Part shown: positions 47,088-56,702 of the stretch, one piece after another
How the letters are laid out: every line of letters starts with the position of its first letter
How positions within the stretch are numbered: the stretch's first letter is position 1
DNA from: Facklamia sp. 7083-14-GEN3
GTDB lineage: Bacteria > Bacillota > Bacilli > Lactobacillales > Aerococcaceae
DNA length: 64,000 nucleotides
Reading direction: 5' to 3'
Assembly: GCF_024742075.1 (NCBI RefSeq)
Contig: NZ_JANSGD010000001.1
Span: 496,001 to 560,000, forward strand
Notes under the pieces: generated by a model
What the model was told of the DNA's origin: nothing
Databases searched by the model: none
Seen by the model: only the letters and a program-made list of their open reading frames with translations
Program-made: the position numbers and the translations under genes

Positions 47088-48083
47088 ATGTATAAAATCA
47101 TAATGTTTGACGTAAGAGAAGAAGAAGAAATAATTGCAAAAGAATGGGCCCAATCACATCAGGTAGAACTCACCCTTCGTAATCACTCACTTGGAAAAGA
47201 AGATTTTGACTATATAAAGGAATACGACGGAATTACCATCTCTCAAGTAGCGCAGGTAGACGATAGCTTTTATGAAAAATTAGCCAGTTTTGGCTTTAAA
47301 CAAATTGCCCAACGTAGCGCTGGTTATGATATGTATGATTTAGCTAAAGCAAAAGAAAAGGGAATTATTATTAGCAATGTGCCAATCTATTCACCTGAAT
47401 CAATTGCGGAATGGACTGTTTTAATGGCAGGAAATTTAATCAGAAAGTATGACCTTGTTCAAGATAAGGTTAAACAGCATGATTTTACTTGGGGACCTCC
47501 AATGCGGGGGCGTGTAATCGGAGATATGAGGGTTGCTATTATTGGAACAGGTAACATAGGAATAGCTACAGCTAAAATATTTAAAGGGTTTGGTTGTGAA
47601 ATAGTGGGGTATGACTTGTATCCTAAAGATAACTTAGACCATTTATTAACTTATGCTGATACTATTGACCAAGCTGTCTCTAATGCAGATGTCGTTTCAT
47701 TGCATATGCCTGTTACCGATCAGACGTATCATCTATTTAATTATAAACAATTGAAGAAGTTTAAAAAAGGAGCTTATTTATTAAATATGGCACGTGGGGC
47801 TATTATTAATTCAAATGACTTAATCAAAGTTTTAGATGAAAACCACTTAGCTGGAGCTGCTCTAGATACCTATGAAGATGAGAGTCATTATGTGGGGAAT
47901 GACCTTAAGAATAATAAAATTGAAGATGAAGTTTTCATTCAAATATTAAACCATCCTAAAATAATCTATTCGCCACATATTGCTTTTTATACCGACCAAG
48001 CTGTTAAAAATTTAGTAGAAGGTGGACTTAATGCCACTTTAGATGTTTTAAAAACAGGAACAACAGATTATCGAGTGAATTAA
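47088..48083 (+). CDS. D-2-hydroxyacid dehydrogenase (D-lactate dehydrogenase-like)
   Basis: 331 residues of the D-isomer-specific 2-hydroxyacid dehydrogenase family. The NAD-binding loop is IIGTGNIGIATAKIF. The catalytic set is Arg in LLNMARGAI, Glu in the AALDTYEDE segment and His in IYSPHIAFYT. The closest branch appears to be D-lactate dehydrogenase/VanH-like enzymes, which reduce pyruvate to D-lactate at the end of fermentation; other keto acids are possible. GAAGGATTGATGGT precedes the start. A perfect terminator follows. Confidence 0.9.
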   Translation: MYKIIMFDVREEEEIIAKEWAQSHQVELTLRNHSLGKEDFDYIKEYDGITISQVAQVDDSFYEKLASFGFKQIAQRSAGYDMYDLAKAKEKGIIISNVPIYSPESIAEWTVLMAGNLIRKYDLVQDKVKQHDFTWGPPMRGRVIGDMRVAIIGTGNIGIATAKIFKGFGCEIVGYDLYPKDNLDHLLTYADTIDQAVSNADVVSLHMPVTDQTYHLFNYKQLKKFKKGAYLLNMARGAIINSNDLIKVLDENHLAGAALDTYEDESHYVGNDLKNNKIEDEVFIQILNHPKIIYSPHIAFYTDQAVKNLVEGGLNATLDVLKTGTTDYRVN

Positions 48084-48123
48084 AAAAACTCTGTTAAACA
48101 CACAAGTGTTTAACAGAGTTTTT
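48084..48123. terminator. Bidirectional terminator
   Basis: AAACTCTGTTAAACAC with an ACAA loop and its exact complement, bordered by A- and T-runs. Confidence 0.92.
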
Positions 48124-48139
48124 AAGTTAAAAGTTAAAA

Positions 48140-49333
48140 TTATTGATCAGAGTATTTATCGAAGTAACCTTTGATGTAGATGAAAGGAGTCCCTTTATCA
48201 CCAGAACCAGAAGTTAAATCAGATAAAGAACCTAATAAGTCTGTCAGTTGACGAGGGGTTGTACCGATTCTTTCTGCTTGGTCTTGACTAGCCGCTGCAT
48301 GGCCAGCAATATAATCAGAAATAGCAGTTTGTAAATCTTGACCTTCTAAATCTTTGAATTTACCATCTGCCAAATATTTTAGTTTTACTTCATCAGGTGT
48401 TCCTTCTAATCCACTTGTATAAGCAGGGGATACAATCGGATCGGCTAATTCCCAAATTTGACTTTGAGGATCCTTAAAAGCACCGTCACCGTAAATCATG
48501 ACATCGATTGTTTTGCCAGTTAAATCTTTAATTAAAGATTGCACGTTATTGACAAAAACTTCACCATTGATAGGGAAGAGCTTAACGATTTCATCCGAAG
48601 AAAGGTTGGCACCTAACAAACCGAAGTCTGGGTTTGAACCACTGCCGTCAATTGGCTGATTCATAATTTCATCTAAACGTAAGACTTTTGAAGCGCCTGC
48701 TTGTAGTAAGCGTTTTTGTGTTCGTTTACGTGTGTGAAGATCGGCTGCAATGACAGTGTCTGTATAATCTAAGATTGCTTTTGGCTGGTTTGCCAAGATA
48801 ATTGTACAGTTAGCGCCTTCCCCTTCAATTGTTTCACGGTAAAGGCTTAAATAGTCCACACCTGTAAAAGGATGCTTCATATCAGCGAAGATCTTTTTGA
48901 TTTCTGCTTCAGTAAAGACATCGGTCCAGGGATTGATGCCAGCATCATCTAAATCTTCAATTAACATGAGTGGGTTACCGACTTCATCGGATGGATAACT
49001 CAATTGAACAATCACTTCATCGGCTGCACGAGCAATCGCTTTTAAAGTAGACTGGAATCGATTCCGACTGGTAATTGGGAATACGACGCCAATTTTTTTA
49101 GATTGTAATTTATTTTGGATATCTTTAGCAATTTGATCAAGTGTAACATAATTGCCTTGAGCACGCGCTAAAATGGATTCCGTAATAGCAAGAACATCCC
49201 GGTCCTCAATCATATATTGAGCTTCTTTAGAAGACTCTAATAAAGTCTCAACAACAATTTTGACTAGGTCATCCCCTTCATGGATAACTGGTGCTCTCAA
49301 GCCTCTTACTACGGTACCTACTGTTCTTTTCAT
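48140..49333 (-). CDS. Coenzyme F420-0:L-glutamate ligase-like (CofE family) protein
   Basis: 397 residues. The N-terminal RTVGTVVRGLRAPVIHEGDD, DVLAITESILARAQGN and VVFPITSRNRF segments match the CofE/F420 ligase fold, which joins glutamate to an acidic acceptor. Lactobacillales make no F420, so the true acceptor in these bacteria is unknown. The C-terminal ~100 residues (PIVSPAYTSGLEGTPDEVK) are specific to this branch. Start: ATG at 49333 with AAAGGAATC before it; an upstream in-frame ATG at 49378 has no such site. Confidence 0.8.
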   Translation of the reverse strand: MKRTVGTVVRGLRAPVIHEGDDLVKIVVETLLESSKEAQYMIEDRDVLAITESILARAQGNYVTLDQIAKDIQNKLQSKKIGVVFPITSRNRFQSTLKAIARAADEVIVQLSYPSDEVGNPLMLIEDLDDAGINPWTDVFTEAEIKKIFADMKHPFTGVDYLSLYRETIEGEGANCTIILANQPKAILDYTDTVIAADLHTRKRTQKRLLQAGASKVLRLDEIMNQPIDGSGSNPDFGLLGANLSSDEIVKLFPINGEVFVNNVQSLIKDLTGKTIDVMIYGDGAFKDPQSQIWELADPIVSPAYTSGLEGTPDEVKLKYLADGKFKDLEGQDLQTAISDYIAGHAAASQDQAERIGTTPRQLTDLLGSLSDLTSGSGDKGTPFIYIKGYFDKYSDQ

Positions 49334-49393
49334 AATCAGATTCCTTTCTCTCATTGAGATAAAATAATCGACCAACAACGTATAAATGAAAAA

Positions 49394-49412
49394 AACGACG
49401 GAAGACCGTCAT
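49394..49412 (-). promoter_or_regulatory. Leader terminator-like hairpin upstream of the CofE-like gene
   Basis: Read on the minus strand: ATGACGG, a TCTT tetraloop and CCGTCGT, followed by seven T's, about 60 bases before the start codon. No minus-strand gene lies upstream for it to terminate, so an attenuator in the leader is possible. Confidence 0.4.
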
Positions 49413-49728
49413 CACCCATTTACTTATGTAGTTTATCATAGCAATACTGGAAGTGAAATGTTAAAGACTAATTTTAAAGAAAGATAAACATAAACGTTCG
49501 GATTTTAATTTATAAATAAGAGTCATTATGCTATTTTTGATTAATTTAATAGGGAAGATAAACGAGAAAACAATATATATAATAGATAGTTTGAAAGAAC
49601 AATTAAAAATCCGAACATTTCATGTAACACTTAAAAAAACACATATTAAAAATTTCTAAAAATTGTTTAAAATAAATTAATATATCTTTATATATGAATT
49701 TCGAGCTAATAAAAATCAATCATGTTAA
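49413..49728. other. AT-rich intergenic region upstream of the pilus operon
   Basis: No gene seen. It should contain the minus-strand promoter of the CofE-like gene and regulatory DNA of the pilus operon. It is noticeably AT-rich, and no pilus regulator gene is adjacent. Confidence 0.5.
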
Positions 49729-49758
49729 TTGAATTCTTTCAAACAAATATGATATAAT
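49729..49758 (+). promoter_or_regulatory. Candidate pilus operon promoter
   Basis: TTGAAT, an 18-base spacer and TATAAT with a TGA extension. It lies about 180 bases before the first pilin start, leaving a long leader. Confidence 0.55.
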
Positions 49759-49796
49759 TTTATCTTATTACCTATTATTTACAGGGAAAGGGTTTT

Positions 49797-49835
49797 AAGG
49801 AACATCAGACTTGATTTATTCTAGGTGTGTTCCTT
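49797..49835 (+). promoter_or_regulatory. Inverted repeat in the pilus leader
   Basis: AAGGAACA and TGTTCCTT are perfect inverted copies 23 bases apart, downstream of the promoter. Only a short T-run follows, so it is a weak terminator at best; a leader structure or operator is equally possible. Confidence 0.35.
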
Positions 49836-49938
49836 TCTGTACAAAGATTAATAGTATATCTTTCATTTGAATTTAAATATTTTATAGCTTAAAATATTCT
49901 AAGAATATATAAAATTAAGAGGAAGAGAAGGTGAAAAA

Positions 49939-52900
49939 TTGAATTCAAAATTAAGTAAATTCTTCCGGTTTTTCATGGTATCTCTAATTGTCCTATCGAA
50001 TATACCTTTTCACATATTTATAAATGTCCATGCTCAAAATATTACGAATGAGGATGTTCTCCAATTAAATTCAAAGAGATCTGGTTGGCAATTAGTTTTG
50101 AACGCTAGTAATTTTGACTCTCCTCAAGATCAGTGGGTTGATTTTATAATTGATGGAACCACTAAAAAAGTGAATAGTCTTTCATTAATAACAAGTAATA
50201 ATCAAGAATTTCCGATAAATATTACTACTGATAAGGAACAGTTCCAAAAGAATATAAATAATTATCAAAACTATCAGCAAGACATTCAAGCATATGAACA
50301 AGCTATTGAGAACTATTCGGCCCGAATTGAGGAATACCAAGAATCTAAAAAGGCTAATGAGCAGGAATGGCTAGCTTATCAAGAGGCATGGGATAATTAT
50401 AATGAAGAGATTGAAAATTATGAAATAAATTATCAAGCATATGTCGATCAATATAATCAGTACATAGACAATAACCAAGAAGTTCCAGCTGATCTAGTTG
50501 AACCACAGTTACCAACTGAACCTAACTTAGAAGAGCCAAAAGCTTTTATAAGAGAAGAACCGGTTGAGCCTATTGACCCAACAAATGAACAAGCTGAGAA
50601 GTTATGGCAACTTGCACTCAAAAGTGATTCTACAAAGGAAGCTTATCAATTGTGGATACCTAAGAAATATTTTAATTCGACAATTGAAGTAGATAGCAAG
50701 TCTACTGAAGAAATAACTAAGGATTATAAAGTAGAAGCTTTTAGTACGTTTTCTGGTTCACGTTATAAAGCTAGTGAAGTAGTTAGCAAATCGTTACCTA
50801 AAGAAGAAGCATCAATTTCAGATAAAAAAACAACAACTTCTGAGGAAGCTCAAAAAACAAGAATTAATCCTTCAGATAATGAAAGCGAAGCGGTTAAACC
50901 CGTTATCAAAGAGAGCGTATTAGTAGGACTCAATTCAAATCTATCCTTTGAAGATGTTATCGAAAATTATGGCGATTTTCCAAAAGATACTTCCTTCGAA
51001 TGGTTAGAAAAAATTAACACTTCAAAAGTTGGTACTTTTGAAAACAAATTAAAAATTACTCAACAAGATGGTGAAATATCTGAATGGCCAACTACATATG
51101 AAGTCATTAAGCCAGATTTTAGAATGATGGCAAGGGCAGCCGTTGAACCTCCTAAAGCAGAAGTAGGAAAATTCACCATTTTTGCTGTTGATGATTTCGA
51201 TAAAACTTATAAGCCGGTCGAAGGAGTAACTGTAAAGCTGCATCACTATAAGTATATACCAGGGTCATTTCCAATAGGTTATGATATTAATCCTGTAACA
51301 GATAAAAAATCAGGTAATATTGAATTGATTTCGGACGCTAGTGGATACACGTCATACTATGGCATCGAAAGAAATGGACAATATCCACTATATTATGTTG
51401 AAGTCGTAGGGACCCCGGATGGTTTTGCAGCTCCGAATAAAACAATACTCGAAGCACCTAACGGAGGTCTAAGTGGTTTCCCTAATCCTAAAATAGGTGA
51501 ATTCTATGGTGCTTATGATTTATCTGCTAGAGGGCTCATTACACCAAATAACAGTAAAATTCTCCAACCTATCGCTGATAATGGAAATACAGTAGCTAGT
51601 AACGCGGCTGTTGTTCGGGTTAGAAGATTGGTGACAGATGTAGAATTTAAAAAAATAGATAAAGATACAGGTGCACCACTAGCTAATGCAGTTTTCGAAT
51701 TAAAAAAACAAGGAGATAACGATTTTAGTCAAATAATAAATTCTGATGAAAAGGGGATTGCAACTTTTAAAGATTTAGGAATTGGAACTTACGAACTGAA
51801 AGAATCTTCACCTCCAGATGGCTACATTAGAAGTGAGAATACTTATACATTTGAGATTAATCAAGATACAAATAAAACTAAAGCCTATTCAAATAACTTC
51901 AGAGTTATTTCTAAGGGGTCAACTAAATCTTTAGGTGATATTACTCCTATTATTGAAAATAAAGTTAATAAGCTATTAATTCATAAAGTAGATGAGTCTG
52001 GTAAACCACTTAAAGGTTCCACTTTCACTCTTAAAGACATTGAAAATAAAACTATTGAACCTGATAGCGATCAAAGTAATCCTATTTTTGAATATTCAAA
52101 GTTAAAACCAGGTACTTATACTTTAATTGAAGATACGGCGCCTCAAGGATATTATTTAACGCAAAACAATAAGTGGACCTTCATTGTAGGTAATGACGGG
52201 AAAATTGAACTAAATGGTAACAAAGAGAATATTAAAGAAGAATTCGATAGTGAAGGAGACCAAATATTCAAAATTACTAATAATCAACATTTCATTGATT
52301 TTTCTTTCACTAATAGAGGACAGAACTGGGATGCTTTAACAGGTGGTAAGTTTAAATTAACAAATATAGATACGAAGGAAGTATATAATTCAAATTTAAT
52401 CGATCAATCAGGTCAAGTTCGTTTTGATCATCTCAAAGTTGGCACTTACGAATTAATTGAAACCGAAAATCCACCAGGATATATTAAACAAAATTTAAAA
52501 ACAACTTTTGATATCGAGTTGCTTAATGATAATAGTGGACTGGTTATTAACAATATAAAGACCTTTGATTTAGACAAGTCAGAAACAGAAGGAATTGATC
52601 CAGTCTTAACTTTTTCAGAAAGAACCAATCAATATAATTATTTTAACGTTAGAGAATCTTATTTTTTCATAAAAGTAGATGAGGAGGGTCAAGGGCTAGC
52701 TGATGCACAGTTTAAAGTCGTTAATGATGCTAATCCAAAAGATGTCTTGATTAAAACAAGTGATTCACAAGGGAGAGTCACTCTCAATAGAACGGCAGCT
52801 AAACCTAATTCTACCTTTACTATTCAAGAAATTCGTGCTCCTTTAGGATACCAAGTAAGTGATACAGTATGGAAGATAGAAACAAATAAATATGGTGAAG

Positions 52901-55041
52901 TTACAATGAAGTATCCAGACGATGCTAACGAATTTGATGGGTCAAGTGTTGTAGATGGACAAGCTGACCAAATTAAAATGAAAAACTATCCTTTAGAATA
53001 TACTATTGAATTTACAAAGATAGGTTTGAATAGTATTCCACTCTCCGGCGCAGAATTTACTCTAACTTCTGTTGAATTGAAAGAGGGTAAATATATTGAT
53101 AAGGGAGAAAGTCAATCAATCGAATCTGACGCAAGTGGAAAAGTAATATTTAAAGGATTATCTGAGGGTTTTTACCGTTTACAAGAAACAAAAACACCAA
53201 TAGGTTATTTAGAGCAAGAAAATGCTTATGACATTATTGAGATTAAGTTAGATAAAACAAATAATAAACTTATGGCTGATTTAATTTCAGGTTATAATGA
53301 TCTTTTATTCGGGGATGATAACCAAGGATACTATGTATCAAATGTTGTAGATGACGGCTTAAAAATCACTAAATATGGATATAGTGAAAACGGAACAACA
53401 ACCTCACAAACTGATGATAGCGAACTACCTTTTGGTAGAAAAGTTATTCCTTTACAAGGTGTTAAATTTGAACTTAAAGGGAATTTAGAAAGCGGAGAAG
53501 AATATTATCAAACAGTGGTTTCTAATGCTAATGGTTTGGCAGTTTTCCCAGAAGTTGGTATCGGTAGTTATGAATTAAGAGAATTAAAAGCGCCCAATAC
53601 CCATCTAAAATCAAATGCTGTTTATAATATCGATGTTACCTCTGGTTCAGATGGAATAGAAACTAAAATATCTCGAAAATCTGGGTCAGAAGGCGATGAT
53701 TTCCTTTGGAAAGATGATAAAGGAAAATACGATTTAAATTATGCTATTAATAAAGAAAACCCTACTAACATTAAATTTATTAAAATTGCTAACGATACTC
53801 AAAATACCCCTTTAGCAGGTGCTCAATTTGAAATTTATGAATACGATCCTGATAATGAAAAAAGAATAGGTGAATCATTAGCAACTTCTATTTCTGAAGA
53901 AGACGGCATCATTGAATTTAAGCAATTGCCTGTAGGAAGAACTTATGAAGTGGTTGAAGTTAAGTCACCGACCAATTATGAGACAGTTGCCGGAGGAAAA
54001 GTGAGTGCATTGGTAAAAGTTTCCGAACAAGGTGAAGTTACATGGTTAAGCGAATCTGATGAGTTTTGGATAATTGATAAAAGTAATAAGGAATTTCCAC
54101 GAGTTATTAATAAATTTAATCCAATCGAGATTGATTTTAATGTGCGAGACGATATTAATAATGCAAATGGCTTATATGGTAATTCATTAGATAATGCTGA
54201 GTTCAAATTGACAAGAATAAATGGAATTCCTAATCCAAATAATAATCAATTGGTAACTAGCGAATCTTGGACCGCAACTAGTAATGAAAATGGTTATGTC
54301 GACTTTAGTCCTCAATTAACTAATTATCGGCCACAAAGAGCAGAAGACGGATACGTTTATTTCTATTTAGAGCAAACAACTGTTCCTGATGGATATCAAA
54401 GTAATGTTCTACCAGTAATTATTCGAGTGGACGATAATAATGATGTTTCTGTTAATCCGGATGATTTAATTAAAAATGAAGGGTCTGTACTTTTAGATGC
54501 TAATCTAGGTTACATTGTTTTTAACGAAAAAATTATTACTGACCTTAGTTTTGATAAAATTGACGGAGAAAATTCCCTTAAAAAATTGAGTGGAACAAAA
54601 TTCAGACTGATTTCAGATGAATTGGATCAAAATGATTCACCGATAATTGATCAAACAGTTACTCAAGATCGATTTAATTCTTTGATTTTTAGAAATTTAC
54701 CTATAGGAACATACCAACTCATTGAAATAAAGGCTCCTGCTGGATATAACCTTTTAGGTCAGCCACTCTCAATTACTATTGAAGAAGCTAAAGATTCTAA
54801 TGGAAAGAGAACAGGAAATGCAGTTTTTATCCTAGATGAAAAACAAAAAGATTTTATTGAAAAAATTGATAGTAATCAAGATGGAACTGCCAATAAAATT
54901 GTTGTTAAGAACTATGAGTCCCGTAACTTAATTAGAACCGGAGGAATGGGGGTGCTTATTTATCTATTATCGGGTACAATACTCATTCTACTTTCAGGCT
55001 ACTATTTTTTAAAAACAAGAAAAACATATAAAAGGAGATAA
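49939..55041 (+). CDS. Giant pilus tip/adhesin protein with repeated Cna-B (SpaA-like) domains
   Basis: 1700-residue surface protein, first gene of the pilus operon. A signal peptide (~1-33, ending HAQN) is followed by a Tyr/Gln/Glu-rich heptad region (~104-195) and an Ig-like module (~325-392). Next is an immunoglobulin-type domain (~400-490). About nine Cna-B/SpaA-type domains start near residues 565, 678, 785, 908, 1021, 1142, 1277, 1397 and 1535. Most end in an E-x-x-x-P-x-GY motif (LIEIKAPAGY), the Glu of internal isopeptide bonds; domains 3 and 8 lack the partner Lys. The C-terminus has a noncanonical LIRTG sorting signal, a hydrophobic segment and a basic tail. Start: TTG 49939 after GAAGGTG. 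Confidence 0.88.
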   Translation: MNSKLSKFFRFFMVSLIVLSNIPFHIFINVHAQNITNEDVLQLNSKRSGWQLVLNASNFDSPQDQWVDFIIDGTTKKVNSLSLITSNNQEFPINITTDKEQFQKNINNYQNYQQDIQAYEQAIENYSARIEEYQESKKANEQEWLAYQEAWDNYNEEIENYEINYQAYVDQYNQYIDNNQEVPADLVEPQLPTEPNLEEPKAFIREEPVEPIDPTNEQAEKLWQLALKSDSTKEAYQLWIPKKYFNSTIEVDSKSTEEITKDYKVEAFSTFSGSRYKASEVVSKSLPKEEASISDKKTTTSEEAQKTRINPSDNESEAVKPVIKESVLVGLNSNLSFEDVIENYGDFPKDTSFEWLEKINTSKVGTFENKLKITQQDGEISEWPTTYEVIKPDFRMMARAAVEPPKAEVGKFTIFAVDDFDKTYKPVEGVTVKLHHYKYIPGSFPIGYDINPVTDKKSGNIELISDASGYTSYYGIERNGQYPLYYVEVVGTPDGFAAPNKTILEAPNGGLSGFPNPKIGEFYGAYDLSARGLITPNNSKILQPIADNGNTVASNAAVVRVRRLVTDVEFKKIDKDTGAPLANAVFELKKQGDNDFSQIINSDEKGIATFKDLGIGTYELKESSPPDGYIRSENTYTFEINQDTNKTKAYSNNFRVISKGSTKSLGDITPIIENKVNKLLIHKVDESGKPLKGSTFTLKDIENKTIEPDSDQSNPIFEYSKLKPGTYTLIEDTAPQGYYLTQNNKWTFIVGNDGKIELNGNKENIKEEFDSEGDQIFKITNNQHFIDFSFTNRGQNWDALTGGKFKLTNIDTKEVYNSNLIDQSGQVRFDHLKVGTYELIETENPPGYIKQNLKTTFDIELLNDNSGLVINNIKTFDLDKSETEGIDPVLTFSERTNQYNYFNVRESYFFIKVDEEGQGLADAQFKVVNDANPKDVLIKTSDSQGRVTLNRTAAKPNSTFTIQEIRAPLGYQVSDTVWKIETNKYGEVTMKYPDDANEFDGSSVVDGQADQIKMKNYPLEYTIEFTKIGLNSIPLSGAEFTLTSVELKEGKYIDKGESQSIESDASGKVIFKGLSEGFYRLQETKTPIGYLEQENAYDIIEIKLDKTNNKLMADLISGYNDLLFGDDNQGYYVSNVVDDGLKITKYGYSENGTTTSQTDDSELPFGRKVIPLQGVKFELKGNLESGEEYYQTVVSNANGLAVFPEVGIGSYELRELKAPNTHLKSNAVYNIDVTSGSDGIETKISRKSGSEGDDFLWKDDKGKYDLNYAINKENPTNIKFIKIANDTQNTPLAGAQFEIYEYDPDNEKRIGESLATSISEEDGIIEFKQLPVGRTYEVVEVKSPTNYETVAGGKVSALVKVSEQGEVTWLSESDEFWIIDKSNKEFPRVINKFNPIEIDFNVRDDINNANGLYGNSLDNAEFKLTRINGIPNPNNNQLVTSESWTATSNENGYVDFSPQLTNYRPQRAEDGYVYFYLEQTTVPDGYQSNVLPVIIRVDDNNDVSVNPDDLIKNEGSVLLDANLGYIVFNEKIITDLSFDKIDGENSLKKLSGTKFRLISDELDQNDSPIIDQTVTQDRFNSLIFRNLPIGTYQLIEIKAPAGYNLLGQPLSITIEEAKDSNGKRTGNAVFILDEKQKDFIEKIDSNQDGTANKIVVKNYESRNLIRTGGMGVLIYLLSGTILILLSGYYFLKTRKTYKRR

Positions 55042-55043
55042 TC

Positions 55044-56609
55044 ATGAAAAATAATAAATTTTTAAGAACGTTTTTAGTCCTAATCCTTGGACTATCAACA
55101 TTTATATCAAGTTCATTATCAGTGTCAGCAGAGGAAAAAACGGTTAATGTAATTATACATAAACTTCAAGCTGATAAGTTCAACACTACAGGAGATCTTA
55201 ATCAAGATGGAAAACCGTTAAATCAAGCAGATATAGAGAAATTAGGAACTAACGTTACAACTTTAGATAATGTAGTGTTTACTGCTTACAAAATTACTGA
55301 AAAACAATATAATGATGCTATATCTGATGTTGCTAATATGCCCGAACAGCCAAAAGAAGTTACAAAAGATGATGTTGTTTTAGAAGCTACTAAAGATGGC
55401 TCAACTACTTGGACAAAAACTTATAATCCAGCAAAATCAGAATATTATGTAGTATATGAAACTTCTAAACCTGATAGCGTTACAGGGTACGTAGCCGTTC
55501 CGTTTTTAATTGCTTTCCCGATGACAGCTGCTGATGGTAGTGGCTATTTAAATGAAGTAAATATTTATCCTAAAAATATCACCGGAGCCTTTCCAGTTGT
55601 TGGAAAAGATATTGTTAAATTAGGTCAAAAAACAGCTTCGTATAACGTTGGAGAATCTTTTACATATATTTTGAAAGGAACCATTCCAACCAATATTGAA
55701 AAATATACTGAATACACTTTTGTTGATGAGCTAGATCCGTCACTTACCATTGACCCATCCGATTTAACAAATATTACTGTTACAGTCGGTGGAGAAACTA
55801 TAAATAATTTTGAAACTAATTATGATCCTGAAAACAATAATAATAATACTCTTAAAATCTCACTTGGAACTATAGGAATAGCAGAAATTGCTGAAAAAGT
55901 GCCTTTTGATAGTAGAAATAAAGTTGAAGACGTTAGTAAAGCTACTACTAATGATAATGCGACTCCATTCATAGAAGTTCATTTTAATGCTTATATAAAT
56001 TCAAAAGCTGATGCAAATACCAACATAATAAATAAATCCTTAATAACTTATAATAATGGTTCAATGATAGACAATGCAAATACTGCATCTTCTGATAATG
56101 TCACAGTAAAGTTTGGTAATAAATCTTTTAAAAAAATAAACGGAGAAAATATTGGATTAGATGGAGCTAAATTTGCTCTTAAAGAGAATGATGATCCCGT
56201 TAAATGGAATAAAGAATTAATTGCTTTAAATGAACCTTCTAATTCTAATATATTTGTAAGTTCAAATGAAGAAGGAACTTTTGAAGATGGAGATGAAATA
56301 GTTCTAAAATCAAGTAGTGACGGCACATTTGTAATAAATGGTCTTGCTTATTCAAACCAAGCAACAGAAGGATCGAGTCTGAGTCAATATACACTTACTG
56401 AAGTAAAAGCACCTGAAGGTTATCAACTATTAGGAGAGCCGGTTAATTTTGAAGTCAATGATCAAGGCGAAGTAGAATCAATCCTAAATAACAAACGTCC
56501 ATCCATCCCAGCAACTGGTGGTATTGGTACAATCATTTTTATCGTAGCCGGTATTTCATTGATGTTCTTTGCTATTATTGGTCGTCGAAAGGCTAAAGAA
56601 GAAGCATAA
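55044..56609 (+). CDS. Pilus backbone (major) pilin, SpaA-like
   Basis: 521 residues, second gene of the operon. A signal peptide (~1-30) comes first. Near residue 175 lies the pilin motif VNIYPKN, whose Lys is joined by the pilus sortase to the Thr of the next subunit's sorting signal. A large middle domain follows. Then comes a C-terminal Cna-B domain (KKINGENIGLDGAKFAL to the E-box TLTEVKAPEGY, ~360-470), and the sorting signal IPATG near residue 487 with a hydrophobic helix and GRRKAKEEA tail. The pilin motif plus E-box plus sorting signal identify the shaft subunit. It begins two bases after the tip gene, after AAAAGGAGAT. Confidence 0.93.
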   Translation: MKNNKFLRTFLVLILGLSTFISSSLSVSAEEKTVNVIIHKLQADKFNTTGDLNQDGKPLNQADIEKLGTNVTTLDNVVFTAYKITEKQYNDAISDVANMPEQPKEVTKDDVVLEATKDGSTTWTKTYNPAKSEYYVVYETSKPDSVTGYVAVPFLIAFPMTAADGSGYLNEVNIYPKNITGAFPVVGKDIVKLGQKTASYNVGESFTYILKGTIPTNIEKYTEYTFVDELDPSLTIDPSDLTNITVTVGGETINNFETNYDPENNNNNTLKISLGTIGIAEIAEKVPFDSRNKVEDVSKATTNDNATPFIEVHFNAYINSKADANTNIINKSLITYNNGSMIDNANTASSDNVTVKFGNKSFKKINGENIGLDGAKFALKENDDPVKWNKELIALNEPSNSNIFVSSNEEGTFEDGDEIVLKSSSDGTFVINGLAYSNQATEGSSLSQYTLTEVKAPEGYQLLGEPVNFEVNDQGEVESILNNKRPSIPATGGIGTIIFIVAGISLMFFAIIGRRKAKEEA

Positions 56610-56615
56610 TTTTAA

Positions 56616-56678
56616 AAAGGTATGGAGATTTTTCTCCATCCTTTGTTAAGGGAAATAGCGCTATTTCCTTTAACAAAG
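56616..56678 (+). promoter_or_regulatory. Two overlapping RNA hairpins between pilin genes
   Basis: Hairpin 1 (56616-56644): AAAGG, a bulged T, ATGGAGA, a TTTT loop, TCTCCAT and CCTTT. Hairpin 2 (56641-56678): a 19-pair near-perfect palindrome (CTTTGTTAAGGGAAATAGC with one G-T pair). They share four bases, and neither has a T-run, so they are unlikely to be plain terminators. Processing, stabilisation of the major-pilin mRNA or partial attenuation are possible. Confidence 0.6.
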
Positions 56679-56702
56679 GATACTTACACAAGGAGGTATG
56701 AC

